Shown here: piece after piece, positions 18,684-26,853 of the stretch
Layout of the letters: each line of letters begins with the position of its first letter
Numbering within the stretch: position 1 is the first letter of the stretch
Assembly: GCF_003704105.1 (NCBI RefSeq)
Contig: NZ_QUOQ01000002.1
Span: forward strand, 124,001 to 188,000
DNA: 64,000 nucleotides
Source of the DNA: Brevundimonas lutea
Lineage (GTDB): Bacteria > Pseudomonadota > Alphaproteobacteria > Caulobacterales > Caulobacteraceae
Direction: 5' to 3'
Translations under genes and position numbers: made by a program
Notes under the pieces: generated by a model
The model's input: the letters and a program-made list of their open reading frames with translations, nothing else
What the model was told of the DNA's origin: nothing
Databases searched by the model: none

Positions 18684-19333
18684 TCCTGCCGCGGGGAGAC
18701 GGCGTGGACAGCCTTCAGGAAGGCCAAAATCAGGGCCGGCTCCTTAACACCCGGCGCGCTTTCCACGCCAGAGGAGACATCGACCAGCGGCGCGCCGGTG
18801 ACCGCGATGGCCTCGGCCACATTGGCGGGGTCCAGCCCCCCGGCCAGGAACCACGGCTTGTCGAAGGCGCGTCCGCTCAGCACGGACCAGTCGAACCGCG
18901 CCCCCACGCCGCCGGGCAGGGCGGCGCCCTCAGGCGGCCGGGCGTCGAACATCAGGTGTTTGACCACGGCCTCGTAGGGAAGCGCCCCTTCGACGTCCGA
19001 CGGCCCCGACACCGACACGGCCTTGATGATCCCCGCACGGGTCAGGCGCGCCACTTCCGCGCAGCGCTCGGTGGTCTCCGCGCCATGCAGCTGGATCAGG
19101 TCTGGCCTGAGGATCAGCCCGACTTCTGTGAGCAGTTCGTCGTCGGGATCGACCAGCACGGCCACGACCTGGGCCCGTCCGCGCGCGCGCTCGAACAGGG
19201 TTCGGGCCGCCAGGATGTCGATGTGGCGCGGGCTCTTCGGGAAGATCACCGCGCCGACATAGGCGGCCCCGCCGTCCAGCGCGGCGTCGAGAGCCTCCGG
19301 CGTGGTCAGGCCGCAGATCTTGGCTTGGGTCAT
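18680..19333 (-). CDS. trpF: Phosphoribosylanthranilate isomerase
   Basis: TrpF converts phosphoribosyl-anthranilate to CdRP in tryptophan synthesis. It is a TIM barrel of 217 aa. [19 protein letters not shown] near the N-terminus carries the catalytic Cys. LIQLHGAET and the C-terminal [14 protein letters not shown] and [11 protein letters not shown] are the remaining signature blocks. It is the first trp gene in this minus-strand run. The FAD oxidoreductase upstream is only 27 bases away. Confidence 0.96.
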   Translation of the reverse strand: MTQAKICGLTTPEALDAALDGGAAYVGAVIFPKSPRHIDILAARTLFERARGRAQVVAVLVDPDDELLTEVGLILRPDLIQLHGAETTERCAEVARLTRAGIIKAVSVSGPSDVEGALPYEAVVKHLMFDARPPEGAALPGGVGARFDWSVLSGRAFDKPWFLAGGLDPANVAEAIAVTGAPLVDVSSGVESAPGVKEPALILAFLKAVHAVSPRQE

Positions 19334-19360
19334 GGCGAAGTCACGCTCGGTGATGGGTGA

Positions 19361-20572
19361 TCAAGATACGTAGAGATCGGCGTCCGGATCGCTTTCGCCC
19401 CGGATCGCCGCCGAAACCACCTCGGAGGCGATGACCGAATAGGTGATGCCGTTGCCGCCGAAGCCCATCACGGCCCAGGCGTGGTCCATCGCGGGCACGG
19501 GGCCGATCGAGGGCAGTCCGGTGGCGCTCTCGCCGAAAGCCCCGGCCCAGCTGTAGTCGACTTCGAATTCCAGCTCGGGCAGCAGTTGTTTCAGTTTCCT
19601 CGAGATGGTCTCGCACTTGGCGCGCCGTTTGGCCTCGCTTGTGTGCGCCGTGGGCGAGGCCTCGTCCTCACCGCCGACGATCAGGCGACCATCGCCGCCC
19701 ATGCGGAAATAGAGGTATGGGTCTGACGCCTCCCAGACGAGCGTATCCTTAAGCCAGGCGGGGCAGGGCGTGCGTTCGTGCGTGGCCAGAGCCCAGGTCG
19801 AGATCACCTCGGCGCCGGGCGTCGGCACCCCTTTGGGAAACTCATAGCCGCAGCAGAAGATGACATGGCGCGCCCTGACCGCATGGCCGACATCGGTCAG
19901 CAGGGTGACGCCCTGGGGGTCGCTGGCCGCCTCGCAGACCTCGACCGGCGAGAAAATCCGCGCGCCATCGCCCGCTGCGCGACGCAGCAACCCGGCCGCC
20001 AGTCGCGCCGGGTCGGCGCTGGCCGAACCCTGGGACAGGATGGCGCCCGTGCGGTCGAGGCCGAAACGCTCGCGCAGTTCGGCCGGCTTGAGATAGACGC
20101 TGTCCAAGCCTAGCGCCGCCCTCGCTTCGGCCTCGGCGTCCAGGGCGCGCGAACCGTACTCGTCGCCGGCCAGATAGAGGGTCGCCTTGTCTTTAAGGCC
20201 GCAGCGGATGCCCTCGCGATCGACGATCCGCTTCAGGGCCTCCACCGCCGCCTTCGACCGGCGATAGGCGCGGTTGGCGTCCCGGGGCCCGATCCGCTCG
20301 GACAGGGCCGTCAACGGCAGGTCGATCTCCCACTGCAGCATGGCGGTCGAGGCGATGGTCGAGCCCATCAGCGGCGGCCGCCGATCCAGCACCACAACCG
20401 CGTGGTCGCGGCTGAGTTCGCGCGCCATGAAAGCGCCGGAGATGCCCGCCCCGACGATGGCCACGTCGCAGGCCACGGCCTCGGTCAGCGGCTTGACCGG
20501 TACGCCCAGGCCATGACTGTCCGCCCATAGAGAACGCCCGGTCCTCAGATCGCGTTTGTCGGTGGCGCCCAT
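19361..20572 (-). CDS. FAD-dependent oxidoreductase of the D-amino-acid oxidase (DAO) family
   Basis: This 403-aa flavoenzyme has the Rossmann motif VAIVGAGISGAFMARELS near residue 38 and an acidic end of strand 2 (VVVLDRR). The C-terminal FAD contact reads WAVMGFGGNGITYSV. STIASTAMLQWEIDLPL is typical of the YobN/PuuB-like gamma-glutamylputrescine oxidase or glycine/sarcosine oxidase relatives. The substrate cannot be told from sequence. It is in line with trpF (27-base gap), but a metabolic link to tryptophan synthesis is not evident. Confidence 0.8.
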   Translation of the reverse strand: MGATDKRDLRTGRSLWADSHGLGVPVKPLTEAVACDVAIVGAGISGAFMARELSRDHAVVVLDRRPPLMGSTIASTAMLQWEIDLPLTALSERIGPRDANRAYRRSKAAVEALKRIVDREGIRCGLKDKATLYLAGDEYGSRALDAEAEARAALGLDSVYLKPAELRERFGLDRTGAILSQGSASADPARLAAGLLRRAAGDGARIFSPVEVCEAASDPQGVTLLTDVGHAVRARHVIFCCGYEFPKGVPTPGAEVISTWALATHERTPCPAWLKDTLVWEASDPYLYFRMGGDGRLIVGGEDEASPTAHTSEAKRRAKCETISRKLKQLLPELEFEVDYSWAGAFGESATGLPSIGPVPAMDHAWAVMGFGGNGITYSVIASEVVSAAIRGESDPDADLYVS

Positions 20573-20612
20573 GTCTGCTCCAAGGAAGCGGAGCCAAAGG
20601 GCGCGGCGGCGA

Positions 20613-21368
20613 TCAAGGTTCCCCGAGAGCCTTGGATGGATCGGCGAAGATCGACGCGATCTCAGCCTCCGTCAGTAGCCGCCAATCACCTGGCGCGAGG
20701 TCATCGGGCAGGGCCAGGCCGCCCAGTCGCTCGCGGTGCAGCGCCTCGACGTGATTACCGGCGGCGGCGAACATGCGCCGCACCTGGTGGTAGCGCCCCT
20801 CCGTCACCGTGAGCCGCGCCTCGGTCGCCAAGACCGGCTCCAGAACCGCCGGCGCCAGGGGCTTGTCCTCTCCCTCCAGAATCAGCTCGCCCGAGGCGAA
20901 CAACGCGGCCTCCATCCCCGTCAGCGGTCGGGCCAGGGTGGCGCGATAGACCTTGGCCACATGGCGGCGCGGCGAGATCACCCGGTGCAGCAGATCGCCA
21001 TCGTCCGTCAGGATCAGCAGGCCCGAGGTCTCCTTGTCCAACCGCCCGATGGTCGAGATCGCCGGATCGCGCCTCAGCCAGCGCGAGGGCAACAGGTCAT
21101 AGACCAGCGGCCCATCCTCCTTCCTGGAACAGGTCATGCCCAGCGGCTTGTGCATCACGATGGCCAGCCCCGGCGGCGGATCCAGCGGGCGGCCGTCCAC
21201 GGTCATCCGCGCGCTCAGGTCCGGGGTTACGGCGATCCGCTTCGAAGCATCGCTGAGATCGGCTCCGTCCAGCTCGATCCCGCCGGCGCGTGCTAACCGC
21301 TGAATCTCGGCCCGCGAGCCATAGCCGAGGTTGCCCAGCAGGCGGTCGAGGCGGACGGTCTTGGCCAT
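20613..21368 (-). CDS. RsuA/RluB-family rRNA pseudouridine synthase
   Basis: The enzyme isomerises a uridine to pseudouridine in rRNA, most likely 16S position 516-type if it is RsuA. An N-terminal S4-like RNA-binding segment (VRLDRLLGNLGYGSRAEIQ) precedes the catalytic GRLDKETSGLLILTDDG, whose Asp is the nucleophile. The KVYRATL block is also present. I take the ATG at 21368 (251 aa); an in-frame start at 21404 adds 12 residues. RsuA versus RluB/E/F specificity is not decided by the sequence. Confidence 0.85.
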   Translation of the reverse strand: MAKTVRLDRLLGNLGYGSRAEIQRLARAGGIELDGADLSDASKRIAVTPDLSARMTVDGRPLDPPPGLAIVMHKPLGMTCSRKEDGPLVYDLLPSRWLRRDPAISTIGRLDKETSGLLILTDDGDLLHRVISPRRHVAKVYRATLARPLTGMEAALFASGELILEGEDKPLAPAVLEPVLATEARLTVTEGRYHQVRRMFAAAGNHVEALHRERLGGLALPDDLAPGDWRLLTEAEIASIFADPSKALGEP

Positions 21369-21420
21369 GCGCTTGTAAGGCCCGGCGCCGGGCGGCTGCG
21401 TCAAGACCTCGACGCCGCGA

Positions 21421-22080
21421 TCAGCGCGGCTCGTCCTCTTCGAACGGGAAGCGCTCGGCCCAGAAATCCTTCAGCGCCGGCCATTCATCGACCCGGCGAA
21501 CAACCTCATGCAGGCGCGGCGCGACCTCGGCGAAGCGCTTTCGCCGCGGCGTCCAGCGGCTGGCCACGGTCACGTAGAGATCCAGCACCGTCAGGTCGTC
21601 ACCCAGGATGAAGCGGCCGGGGTCGGTCTGGCTCTCCATCACGCCCCAGCAATGGGCGATACGATCGGCGGTGCGCTCCAGCAGCGTGTCCCCAGCGACA
21701 TCGACATGCTGGCCCAGCAGCCGCTCCGGCTCGTCCCGAACCCAGTACATCGAATAGATCGAGGCCGGGATGAAGCTCATCCAACGCAGGAACTGGCCCC
21801 GGCGGGGGCCCCCGGGCAGGGGCGCCAGGCCGGCCTCGGGGTGGCGCTCGGCCAGCCACATCAGGATGGCGGCGCTCTCGGTCATCACCTCGCCCTCCGG
21901 TGCGGTCAGAACCGGGATCTGACGCATGGGATTTACCCCGGCGACCTTGTCGCGCTCGGTCTCGCCCTCCCAGGTCACCGCCTCGACAACCCGATAGTCG
22001 GCGCCGATCAGGGTCAGGGCCGCCTCGACCGGCATGGAGCCAGAGCCGGACGCGCCGTGGACGATATAGGTCATCCCCAA
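21421..22080 (-). CDS. Glutathione S-transferase family protein
   Basis: This 219-aa protein has a thioredoxin-like N-domain (YIVHGASGSGSMPVEAALTLIGADY) with NPMRQIPVLTAPEGEVMTESAAILMWLAERH. The cis-Pro and the E-S glutathione gamma-glutamyl contact are visible. An all-helical C-domain follows with LTVLDLYVTVASRW. The substrate is unknown. It is the first gene of the minus-strand series leading to the trp genes, divergent from nrdB. The start may be ATG 22080 or ATG 22074. Confidence 0.85.
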   Translation of the reverse strand: MGMTYIVHGASGSGSMPVEAALTLIGADYRVVEAVTWEGETERDKVAGVNPMRQIPVLTAPEGEVMTESAAILMWLAERHPEAGLAPLPGGPRRGQFLRWMSFIPASIYSMYWVRDEPERLLGQHVDVAGDTLLERTADRIAHCWGVMESQTDPGRFILGDDLTVLDLYVTVASRWTPRRKRFAEVAPRLHEVVRRVDEWPALKDFWAERFPFEEDEPR

Positions 22081-22107
22081 ATTCCTCCCCGGAAATCAGA
22101 CAGCTAG

Positions 22108-22146
22108 ACACCACATCTAGTGGTCGCCCAAAAAGTGATCGCTAAA
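22108..22146 (+). promoter_or_regulatory. Candidate nrdB promoter with NrdR-box-like dyad
   Basis: ACACCACATCTAGTGG (22108-22123) matches 12 of 16 positions of a NrdR box consensus (ACACTATATATAGTGT, from memory). TGGTCG (22121-22126), 14 bases and GCTAAA (22141-22146) resemble a Caulobacter sigma-73 promoter. The dyad overlaps the -35. A GANTC site (GAGTC, 22219-22223) lies just before the start codon. I see no good second NrdR box at the expected distance. Confidence 0.4.
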
Positions 22147-22229
22147 TAGCCGCATTTCGGCTTGGCGCCGCGCGTGGTCGGACGCATGGTGAACGCCTGT
22201 TTCCCCACCCCGTTTCGCGAGTCGCGCCG

Positions 22230-23279
22230 ATGAACGCCCACACCCTCATCAAGCCCGTCACCGCCGGATTGCTGACCCCCTCGGCGGCCTACAAGCCCTT
22301 CCGCTATCCGTGGGCCTTCGACATGTGGAAGAAGCAGCAGCAGGTCCACTGGATGCCCGAGGAGGTGCCGCTGGGCGAGGACTGCAAGGACTGGGCGGCG
22401 AACCTCAACGACCGGGAGCGCAACCTGCTGACGCAGATCTTCCGCTTCTTCACCCAGTCGGACATCGAGGTCGCCGACAACTACATGGAAAAATACGGTC
22501 GGGTGTTCAAACCGACCGAGGTGAAGATGATGCTGTCGGCGTTCGGCAATATGGAGACCATCCATATCGCGGCCTACGCCCTGCTGCTCGAGACCATCGG
22601 CATGCCCGAGAGCGAGTTCGGCGCCTTCATGGAATACGAGGCCATGCGCGACAAGCATGACTTCATGCAGGAATTCGGCGTCGACACCGAGGCCGACATC
22701 GCCCGGACCCTGGCCATGTTCGGCGGCTTCACCGAGGGGCTTCAGCTGTTCGCCAGCTTTGCGATGCTGATGAACTTCCCGCGCCAGAACAAGATGAAGG
22801 GCATGGGGCAGATCGTAAGCTGGTCGGTGCGTGACGAGAGCCTCCACTGCGAGGGCATCATCAAACTGTACCACGCCTTCAACAAGGAAACCGGCTGCGT
22901 CACCAAGGCCGTGGCCGACGACATCGTCCAGTGCTGCGCGACCGTGGTGAAGCTGGAGGACAAGTTCATCGACCTGGCCTTCGAGGCGGGCGAGGTCCAG
23001 GGCATGACCCCCGAGGACATCAAGGCCTATATCCGCTTCATCGCCGACTGGCGCCTGCGCCAGCTGGACCTGCCGGAGCTGTACGGCGGTCGTCGCGAGA
23101 ACCCGCTGCCCTGGCTGCAGGCCCTGCTGTCGGGCGTCGAACACGCCAACTTCTTCGAAGCCCGCGCCACCGAATATTCCAAGGCCGCGACCCAAGGCGC
23201 CTGGCATGGCGCAGACGGCGTCTGGTCCGAGTTCGACAAGATGATGGCCCGCCGCGACATGAGCCTGGTGCCGAACTAA
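22230..23279 (+). CDS. nrdB: Class Ia ribonucleotide reductase beta subunit
   Basis: NrdB houses the di-iron centre and tyrosyl radical that start ribonucleotide reduction by NrdA. In METIHIAAYALL the E-x2-H-x3-Y pattern gives two metal ligands and the radical tyrosine. A second E-x2-H lies in RDESLHCEG. SDIEVADNYMEKYG fits the first helix. At 349 aa the length is normal. nrdA is not in the window. The upstream region carries a candidate promoter and NrdR-like dyad, and a strong hairpin follows the stop. Confidence 0.97.
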   Translation: MNAHTLIKPVTAGLLTPSAAYKPFRYPWAFDMWKKQQQVHWMPEEVPLGEDCKDWAANLNDRERNLLTQIFRFFTQSDIEVADNYMEKYGRVFKPTEVKMMLSAFGNMETIHIAAYALLLETIGMPESEFGAFMEYEAMRDKHDFMQEFGVDTEADIARTLAMFGGFTEGLQLFASFAMLMNFPRQNKMKGMGQIVSWSVRDESLHCEGIIKLYHAFNKETGCVTKAVADDIVQCCATVVKLEDKFIDLAFEAGEVQGMTPEDIKAYIRFIADWRLRQLDLPELYGGRRENPLPWLQALLSGVEHANFFEARATEYSKAATQGAWHGADGVWSEFDKMMARRDMSLVPN

Positions 23280-23287
23280 CAGGCCGG

Positions 23288-23325
23288 CGCACGGGCCATG
23301 GCCAGCCATCTCCATGGCCCGTGCG
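23288..23325. repeat. 14-bp perfect hairpin after nrdB that contains the MFS start codon
   Basis: CGCACGGGCCATGG (23288-23301) and CCATGGCCCGTGCG (23312-23325) are perfect complements with a 10-base loop, starting 9 bases after the nrdB stop. No T-run follows. The ATG of the following transporter (23298) is in the left arm. It may end nrdB transcription, hide the transporter start, or both. Confidence 0.75.
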
Positions 23326-24821
23326 ACCGGGGCGAAGTCCAGGCCGCCCCACGACCCGAGACGGGGCTCAGTCCGACGAGAAAGCGATGGGTGCTGGCGG
23401 CGACGGTTCTGGGATCTTCCCTGACCTTCATCGACGGATCGGCGCTGGGCGTCGCCCTGCCGAGCATTCAGCGCGATCTCCAGGCCGGAACCGCCGCCGT
23501 CCAGTGGGTGTCCAACGCCTATCTACTGACCCTGGGGGCCCTGGTTCTGATCGGCGGGGCGGCCGGCGATCGGTTCGGCCGGCGGCGCGTCTTCCTGATC
23601 GGGGTCGTCGTCTTCGCCCTGGCGTCGGCCGCCTGCGGCCTGGCCCCCACGGTCGAGCTGCTGATCGCCGGGCGCGCGCTGCAAGGCCTTGGCGCTGCGT
23701 TGCTGACGCCCGGCGCCCTGGCCGTGATCGGGGCCAGCTTCCCGCCCGAGGAGCGCGGCAGAGCCTTCGGGACCTGGGCGGGCGCGGGCGCCCTGTTCGG
23801 CATGGTCGGCCCGCTGATCGGGGGCTGGCTGGCCGACCACGCCGACTGGCGTCTGATCTTCTGGATCAACCTGCCCCTGGCCGTGCTGACGGTGATCGTG
23901 ACCTGGCGTGTCGTGCCGGAGAGCCGCGACGAGACGGCGAAAGGTTTGGATGGGCTGGGCGCCGTCCTCGCCATGGCCGGGCTGGCGGGGGTCACCTGGG
24001 CCCTGACCGTCGCCCCCGATCTCGGCTGGCGCGACCTTCGGGTGCTGGCGGCCGGGGTCGGCGGCATGGCCCTGATGGCGGGCTTCGTCATCGCCGAGGC
24101 TCAACAACGTCATCCGATGATGCCCCTCGGCCTGTTTCGTTCGCCGGTGTTCAGCGGCGTCAACCTGCTGACCTTGCTCCTTTATTTCGCCCTGAGCGGG
24201 GCGATGTTCTTCCTGCCCTTCGACCTGATCCGCGTACAGGGGTTCAGCGCCACCCTGGCGGGGGCCGCCATGCTGCCGTTCGCCGTCGTCATGGGGCTGT
24301 TCTCGGGGCTGGCGGGTCGGCTGGCCGACCGGTTCGGCGCGCGACTATCGCTGGGACTGGGGCCGATCTTGGCCGGACTGGGCCTGGCGCTGCTGGCCTG
24401 GCCCGCTCCCGGCGCCGGCTATGTCGACGGGCCGCTGGCTGGCATGACGGTGCTGGCGATCGGCATGACCCTGGCGGTCGGCCCCTTGACTGCGGCGGTC
24501 ATGGGCGCGGTCGAACCCGGCCACGCCGGCGTCGCCTCGGGGGTCAACAACGCCGTGGCGCGCGTCGCCGGCCTGTTGGCCGTGGCCCTGCTCGGCGTCG
24601 TCCTGTCGGCGGTGTTTGTTTCCGGGACGGGCGATCCCCAGGCCCGCGCGCTGCTGGGCGAAGTCATGGCCGGCGGCGCCGATTTGCCGCCAGAGGCGAT
24701 CGACGCCTTTCATGCCGCCTTTCGCGCCGTGATGCTCGCCTGCGCCGCCGGCGCCGTCCTGGCCGGCGTGATCGGCGCGCTCACCGCGCCGGGGCCGGCT
24801 AGACCTTCTCCGACGCCTTGA
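23298..24821 (+). CDS. MFS transporter of the DHA2 (EmrB/QacA, 14-TM) family
   Basis: This is a proton-driven drug efflux protein of 507 aa with about 14 hydrophobic segments. Motifs include LTFIDGSALGVALPSIQRDL after TM1, GGAAGDRFGRRRVFL (motif A, loop 2-3) and GRALQGLGAALLTPGAL. PLIGGWLADHADWRLIFWINLP is the antiporter motif C region. The start is the ATG at 23298, buried in a 14-bp hairpin. The next in-frame candidate, GTG 23391, would remove the basic lead-in to TM1. The 3' end overlaps convergent coq7 by 23 bases. The drug range is unknown. Confidence 0.9.
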   Translation: MASHLHGPCDRGEVQAAPRPETGLSPTRKRWVLAATVLGSSLTFIDGSALGVALPSIQRDLQAGTAAVQWVSNAYLLTLGALVLIGGAAGDRFGRRRVFLIGVVVFALASAACGLAPTVELLIAGRALQGLGAALLTPGALAVIGASFPPEERGRAFGTWAGAGALFGMVGPLIGGWLADHADWRLIFWINLPLAVLTVIVTWRVVPESRDETAKGLDGLGAVLAMAGLAGVTWALTVAPDLGWRDLRVLAAGVGGMALMAGFVIAEAQQRHPMMPLGLFRSPVFSGVNLLTLLLYFALSGAMFFLPFDLIRVQGFSATLAGAAMLPFAVVMGLFSGLAGRLADRFGARLSLGLGPILAGLGLALLAWPAPGAGYVDGPLAGMTVLAIGMTLAVGPLTAAVMGAVEPGHAGVASGVNNAVARVAGLLAVALLGVVLSAVFVSGTGDPQARALLGEVMAGGADLPPEAIDAFHAAFRAVMLACAAGAVLAGVIGALTAPGPARPSPTP

Positions 24822-25365
24822 TGGCCACGCGGCAGCCGGCCTTGATGACCGCCGACAGCAGGCGATAGGCCGGGGCCTCGCGGCTGCCGTGCTCAATGGC
24901 GTGGTCGTGGTGAGCCAGCTCCTCGTCGCGGAACCGGGTCAGCTCGGCGGCCAGCACCGGGTCGCGGTCCTGCAGTTCGGCGATCTGGTCGGCGTAGTGT
25001 TTCTCGATCACGCTTTCGACCGCCTCTGTGCAGGCGTGGGCGGCTTTGTCGTTGATCAGGGCGGTGCCGGCCCCCAGCGCCGTGGCCGCCAGTCGCCATA
25101 GGGGCATCAGGGCGGTGGGTCGCACCTTGTGTTCGTTCAACAAGGCGTCGAACCGGGCCAGATGGACAGCCTCATGCCCCTCCATCTCCGCTAGGTCGCG
25201 GCTGATCGCCTCCTGGCCGCGGCGCCCCTCCAGCACGGCGCGCTGGGCCCGGTAGATATGGACGGCGGCGTATTCCCCGGCGTGATCGACCCTGAGAATC
25301 TCGGCCAGACGAGCGCGCGGTGCGCCGAGGCCGGGCCGGGGCAGGGGGATGTCGCGGGCGCTCAC
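24799..25365 (-). CDS. coq7: Demethoxyubiquinone hydroxylase Coq7 (UbiF replacement)
   Basis: This is a di-iron carboxylate hydroxylase that adds the last ring hydroxyl in ubiquinone synthesis. Ligand motifs are ILRVDHAGEYAAVHIYRAQ (first Glu), EMEGHEAVHL (E-x2-H) and a late RDEELAHHDHA. The length of 188 aa fits bacterial Coq7. I take the GTG at 25365, which overlaps the dsbB stop (GTGA). The much longer in-frame extension is only dsbB in another frame. It overlaps the transporter's 3' end by 23 bases on the opposite strand. Confidence 0.93.
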   Translation of the reverse strand: MSARDIPLPRPGLGAPRARLAEILRVDHAGEYAAVHIYRAQRAVLEGRRGQEAISRDLAEMEGHEAVHLARFDALLNEHKVRPTALMPLWRLAATALGAGTALINDKAAHACTEAVESVIEKHYADQIAELQDRDPVLAAELTRFRDEELAHHDHAIEHGSREAPAYRLLSAVIKAGCRVAIKASEKV

Positions 25366-25940
25366 CGAGCGGTCTCCGGGCGGGGCTCTGTCGCGACCAC
25401 CAGCGGCTCGTGCGGGGCGCGCGCGTCCTTGGGCCGCTTGGCCGCCAAGACACTGAAGATGGCCAGGGCCGCCGAGATCAGGGCGTTCCATCCCGCCATC
25501 GAAATCCCGCCCAGGCTCCAGGCCACCTCGCCGCAGTTCGGAAATTCCGGCGGCGGAGCCGTGCCGTTGGCCAGGGCCTGCAGGGCCGCGATGTCGGCCA
25601 GCTCGCCGCCGGCCTGACAACTTGCCGGCAGGGCCCACCAGCCCATCTCGCCCCCAGCATGGAAGCCGGCGGTGATGGCGCTGGTGGCGAAGACCACGAA
25701 CAGCATGAAGGCTCCCACGCGCGGCGTGCCTCGCGTCGCGCGGCTGAACACGGTCCACAGGGTGGCGGGCACGGCGACGGCCAGCGCCGCCCAGAACACC
25801 TCGCGCTGGCGCAGGCACAGGGGGCAAGGGTCCAGCCCGCCGAACCGCTCGAACGCATGGGCGCCGCCCAGCATGGCCAGGGCGGCCAGGGCGGCGAAGG
25901 CGGTCCACCAGCGGGTCAGGAGGCGATAGGCCGGGCGCAT
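25362..25940 (-). CDS. dsbB: Disulfide bond formation protein B (DsbB family)
   Basis: DsbB is an inner membrane protein that reoxidises DsbA and passes electrons to ubiquinone. It is 192 aa with four hydrophobic segments. The first periplasmic pair is CPLC in LDPCPLCLRQR, and the second-loop cysteines are in ALPASCQ and FPNCGEVAW. The following coq7 gene makes ubiquinone, the acceptor for DsbB, and the two are coupled by a GTGA overlap. The C-tail (APHEPLVVATEPRPETAR) is hydrophilic. Confidence 0.9.
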   Translation of the reverse strand: MRPAYRLLTRWWTAFAALAALAMLGGAHAFERFGGLDPCPLCLRQREVFWAALAVAVPATLWTVFSRATRGTPRVGAFMLFVVFATSAITAGFHAGGEMGWWALPASCQAGGELADIAALQALANGTAPPPEFPNCGEVAWSLGGISMAGWNALISAALAIFSVLAAKRPKDARAPHEPLVVATEPRPETAR

Positions 25941-25986
25941 CGTCAGCGCTTCTAGACCGCCCGCGCGCCGCCGTCGATGCGGCCGT

Positions 25987-26640
25987 TCACCCGCCGAACG
26001 GGGAGGGAAGACCCAGGCCGGCGACCCAGCTGGCGCCGAAGGCCAGGCCGACGATGACGGTGATCAGGGCCAGCGCCCATCCGGCCGCCACGATGGCCCC
26101 GCCAAGCACGAACAGACCATCGCGCTGAATCAGGCCGACCGACATCAGGCTCAGCGCCACCGAGGGCACGGTGTTGGTCATGGGCAGCACGATGGTCAGG
26201 GTGGCGATGATCATGAACACGGCGGCGAATTTCTCGCCAAAGCCCTCCGCGAACAGCTTCAACCGCGGCCGGCTCAGCCGTTCGAACCAGCCCATGCGCT
26301 TTTCGGCGAAGTCGGCCATGCGCTCCAGCCAGGCCCTGGAGACCGTGCGTCGCAGCATCCAGCCCGGCAGCCACGGCTCCTCGCGCCCGAACAACAGCTG
26401 GCCGGCCAGGACGATGATCGGCACGCCGACGATCTGGGGCACGCCATACAGCGCCGGCACCAGGCACGGCACCGCCAGGATCAGGATCATCAGCCCGAAC
26501 GAGCGCTCGTCCAGCCGGTCGCGGATCTCGCCGATGGTCATGCCGTCCGGCCCCGCGCCGTCCGCCAGGGACCGGATCATCCCGATGAAGCCGTGGTGGC
26601 CCGTATCGCTATGCCGGCCGCCGGGAGGAGTATCGCTCAT
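25987..26640 (-). CDS. ExoD-family exopolysaccharide synthesis-like membrane protein
   Basis: The 217-aa protein matches the ExoD family, linked in rhizobia to exopolysaccharide production and alkaline tolerance; its biochemical role is unknown. GMTIGEIRDRLDERSFGLMILILAVPCLVP and the later TNTVPSVALSLMSVGLIQRDG are typical. About four to five hydrophobic segments are present. I take the ATG at 26640 (MSDTPPGG); the in-frame start at 26697 lacks support. It lies 46 bases upstream of dsbB and is divergent from hpd. Confidence 0.82.
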   Translation of the reverse strand: MSDTPPGGRHSDTGHHGFIGMIRSLADGAGPDGMTIGEIRDRLDERSFGLMILILAVPCLVPALYGVPQIVGVPIIVLAGQLLFGREEPWLPGWMLRRTVSRAWLERMADFAEKRMGWFERLSRPRLKLFAEGFGEKFAAVFMIIATLTIVLPMTNTVPSVALSLMSVGLIQRDGLFVLGGAIVAAGWALALITVIVGLAFGASWVAGLGLPSPFGG

Positions 26641-26736
26641 GCTTCGGCGATAGCAGGATTTGCTCGGGACGTAAGGGGACGCGACCGTGCGCCTCACCTC
26701 TTCGTTTCAGCCCCTCACGCGACCTGCATCCTGCGC

Positions 26737-26761
26737 CTCGCCTTGTTCGGGCAAGGGCGAG
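26737..26761. repeat. Hairpin in the ExoD-hpd divergent gap
   Basis: CTCGCCTTG (26737-26745) pairs with CAAGGGCGAG (26752-26761) with one bulged base and a 6-base loop. It lies about 90 bases before the hpd start, in a 213-base divergent spacer that otherwise shows no clear promoter. Its function is unknown. Confidence 0.4.
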
Positions 26762-26853
26762 GGCCTAGGTTCCCGGTCAATCGGCGGCCGCGCCGGCGTG
26801 CAGGGTCGCGCGCGCATCGGACCGCCCCCTCGAGATTTCAGGAGACGCTCCCC

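Noticed and set aside
22138..22153. Second NrdR box about 30 bases from the first
   Set aside because: Only a few positions match; the GCTAAATAGC dyad is better explained as the -10 region.
24799..25908. A 369-codon frame that could look like a DsbB-Coq7 fusion
   Set aside because: Its first half is dsbB read in another frame. Real dsbB ends at 25362 and coq7 begins with GTG at 25365.
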